64,000 bases of DNA, taken from Limnobacter sp. 130 (GTDB lineage Bacteria > Pseudomonadota > Gammaproteobacteria > Burkholderiales > Burkholderiaceae_B). Below the pieces are notes generated by a model, which saw only the letters and a list, made by a program, of their open reading frames with translations, did not search any database and was not told the origin of the DNA. How positions within the stretch are numbered: position 1 is the first letter of the stretch; every line of letters begins with the position of its first letter. The position numbers were made by a program, and so were the translations under genes. The stretch is taken from the NCBI RefSeq assembly GCF_902506325.1, contig NZ_LR732330.1, positions 558,001-622,000 of the forward strand, written 5' to 3'. Below, piece by piece: positions 62,778 to 64,000 of the stretch.

Positions 62778-63593
62778 ATGATTCAGGACAACCTGTTCAA
62801 CTACAAACGATTCGTCTTTCTGAAATGGGCCTTGCTGCTGACTCTCATTTCATCGTTTGCCTACCTTATTGACCAACCAAAAATCAATGCCAATGGTGGC
62901 ACCTGGCTGGGCTACACCTTGGGAACCATCGGCGCTTTGCTGATTGTCTGGCTGATGTGGTTTGGGGTGCGCAAACGCCAGTATGCCAATGAAACGGGTA
63001 ACTTGCGCGGCTGGGTTTCAGCACACATTTATCTGGGTTTGGCTTTGTCTGTAGTAGCCACCTTGCACACGGGTTTTCAAATCGGCTGGAACATTCATTC
63101 ACTGGCCTATGTGCTGACCATGGCCACCATTGGCACTGGTGTATGGGGTTTAAGCTTTTACCTGCGCTACCCCACAGAAATGTCGAATGTGTTGAACCGC
63201 CAAAGCCCCGAACAAATTGTGGGACAAATTCAAACGCTTGATCGCGAGGCGCAAAAACTACTTAAAAACACGACCGACATGGTTACCCGCATCGTCAATG
63301 CCTCGCTGAATCAACACATTTTTTCCACTCGCAGAAATCAACGCAAAGGAACTGTGAAAGACTGCGCCACCGAAAAAGCGGTCCATTCTCTGCAGCAGGA
63401 AATGACGCGAATTGACGGACTTTCTGACATTTACGGAAATCAGGTTCAGCGCCTGCGCGCCTTGAAACAGCTACGCCGGTATTACCACATGCGTTATTGG
63501 CTTGAACTCTGGCTGTCTTTCCACGTTCCCTTGTCGTTTGGGTTGCTGGCAGCACTGATCGCACACGTGCTTTCTGTTTTCATTTACTGGTAA
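62778..63593 (+). CDS. Probable di-haem b-type membrane protein
   Basis: This 271-residue protein has about five membrane helices (about 15-33, 44-64, 80-100, 106-128 and 246-269) with a long soluble loop (about 131-235). Histidines H83 and H97 in one helix and H249 and H263 in another are each spaced 14 residues apart, the bis-histidine pattern of di-haem b-type cytochromes. I cannot name the family. It lies divergently from the ccm operon and 6 bp upstream of a multihaem cytochrome c, so it is likely its membrane partner in electron transfer. Confidence 0.65.
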   Translation: MIQDNLFNYKRFVFLKWALLLTLISSFAYLIDQPKINANGGTWLGYTLGTIGALLIVWLMWFGVRKRQYANETGNLRGWVSAHIYLGLALSVVATLHTGFQIGWNIHSLAYVLTMATIGTGVWGLSFYLRYPTEMSNVLNRQSPEQIVGQIQTLDREAQKLLKNTTDMVTRIVNASLNQHIFSTRRNQRKGTVKDCATEKAVHSLQQEMTRIDGLSDIYGNQVQRLRALKQLRRYYHMRYWLELWLSFHVPLSFGLLAALIAHVLSVFIYW

Positions 63594-63599
63594 GCGAAC

Positions 63600-64000
63600 A
63601 TGGCAGAACAAGAAAAAAGCCCGCTTCAACGTGAGCAACTGGCATTACAAAAGCCCTTGGGGTTAAAACGCCCCCTGTCGTGGATTCTTTTTGTCCCTAT
63701 TCTTTTCGCGTTTTTGATTTTGCCTTTGGTGGCCATGCAGGCACCTGAATTGTTTGGTGTTGAACAAACAAGTACGAACAAAGACCCACAAACGGTTCGC
63801 GCTGAAAAATTGCCCTTAAACGCACACCCGAGCCTTCAAAACACAGCGGCCCCAAACACACGCAACGCCACGGCTCTAGCACTCGATTCAATTTGGAATC
63901 CAGGTCCGCTTGCGTCTGCTCATTCGAATCTGGAGGGAGATTGCCAGGCCTGCCACGCCGGTGATTTTTCCCGTGTGAAAGATGAAAGCTGCATGGTGTG
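63600..64000 (+). CDS. Membrane-anchored multihaem cytochrome c (partial)
   Basis: The first 133 residues are present and the right edge cuts the gene. One membrane helix (about 26-46, LSWILFVPILFAFLILPLV) is followed by a linker and then the first haem sites: CQACH (115-119) and CMVC at the window edge (131-134, presumably continuing with H). The spacing suggests a small multihaem c-type domain in the periplasm. The neighbouring ccm operon supplies its maturation, and the di-haem b-type gene just upstream is a likely partner. Confidence 0.75.
   Translation, partial: MAEQEKSPLQREQLALQKPLGLKRPLSWILFVPILFAFLILPLVAMQAPELFGVEQTSTNKDPQTVRAEKLPLNAHPSLQNTAAPNTRNATALALDSIWNPGPLASAHSNLEGDCQACHAGDFSRVKDESCMV

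Overview
The window looks like a chromosomal segment of a betaproteobacterium of the order Burkholderiales. The gene order rpsO-pnp-qor-tpiA-secG-tRNA-Leu-nuoA..N, preceded by ilvBHC-psd-pssA-leuA, is typical of that order. Limnobacter is my best guess at genus. That is an inference from gene content and protein character, not a database match.

Layout: (1) 1-25,000, almost all on the minus strand: the NADH dehydrogenase operon nuoA-N (nuoN cut by the left edge), then moving upstream tRNA-Leu(GAG), secG, tpiA, a quinone oxidoreductase, pnp, rpsO, leuA, pssA, psd, ilvC, ilvH and ilvB. (2) 25,300-27,300, plus strand: an ECF-type sigma factor, a DUF3619 protein, a DUF3106 protein and an RDD membrane protein. 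(3) 27,300-33,200, minus strand: the stress-linked prkA-yeaH-spoVR cluster behind a good sigma-54 promoter, ending in an aminotransferase-fold protein that has lost its catalytic lysine. (4) 33,200-43,600: an LplT/Aas-like transporter, fadE, a SRPBCC protein, a saccharopine-dehydrogenase-like protein, a BamE-like lipoprotein, a rubredoxin-reductase-like flavoprotein and ettA. (5) 43,700-55,320: an integron gene-cassette array of 15 single-gene cassettes, all on the minus strand and each followed by an attC site, with no integrase gene in the window. (6) 55,850-62,650, minus strand: a compact cytochrome c maturation operon, ccmI-ccmAB(fused)-ccmC-ccmD-ccmE-ccmF-ccmG-ccmH. (7) 62,780-64,000, plus strand: a probable di-haem b-type membrane protein followed by the start of a membrane-anchored multihaem cytochrome c.

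How the parts fit: regions 1, 6 and 7 are respiratory. Complex I feeds quinone, the ccm genes build c-type cytochromes, and the b/c pair at the right edge is a likely client. The branched-chain amino acid genes (ilvB, ilvH, ilvC, leuA) and phospholipid genes (psd, pssA) form a biosynthetic block. The cassette array is the accessory part. Its genes are mostly of unknown function, but one encodes a TIR-like (CAP12/Pycsar-effector type) protein, one a CoiA-like nuclease, one a YkgJ-type metal-binding protein, one a lipoprotein, and several small membrane-anchored proteins. Because the array lies between ettA and ccmH and no integrase is visible, I read it as a CALIN (cluster of attC sites lacking an integrase) or an integron whose integrase lies elsewhere. 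The most interesting items are this array and its TIR cassette, the CcmA-CcmB fusion, the lysine-less aminotransferase homologue, and CcmH without a signal peptide.
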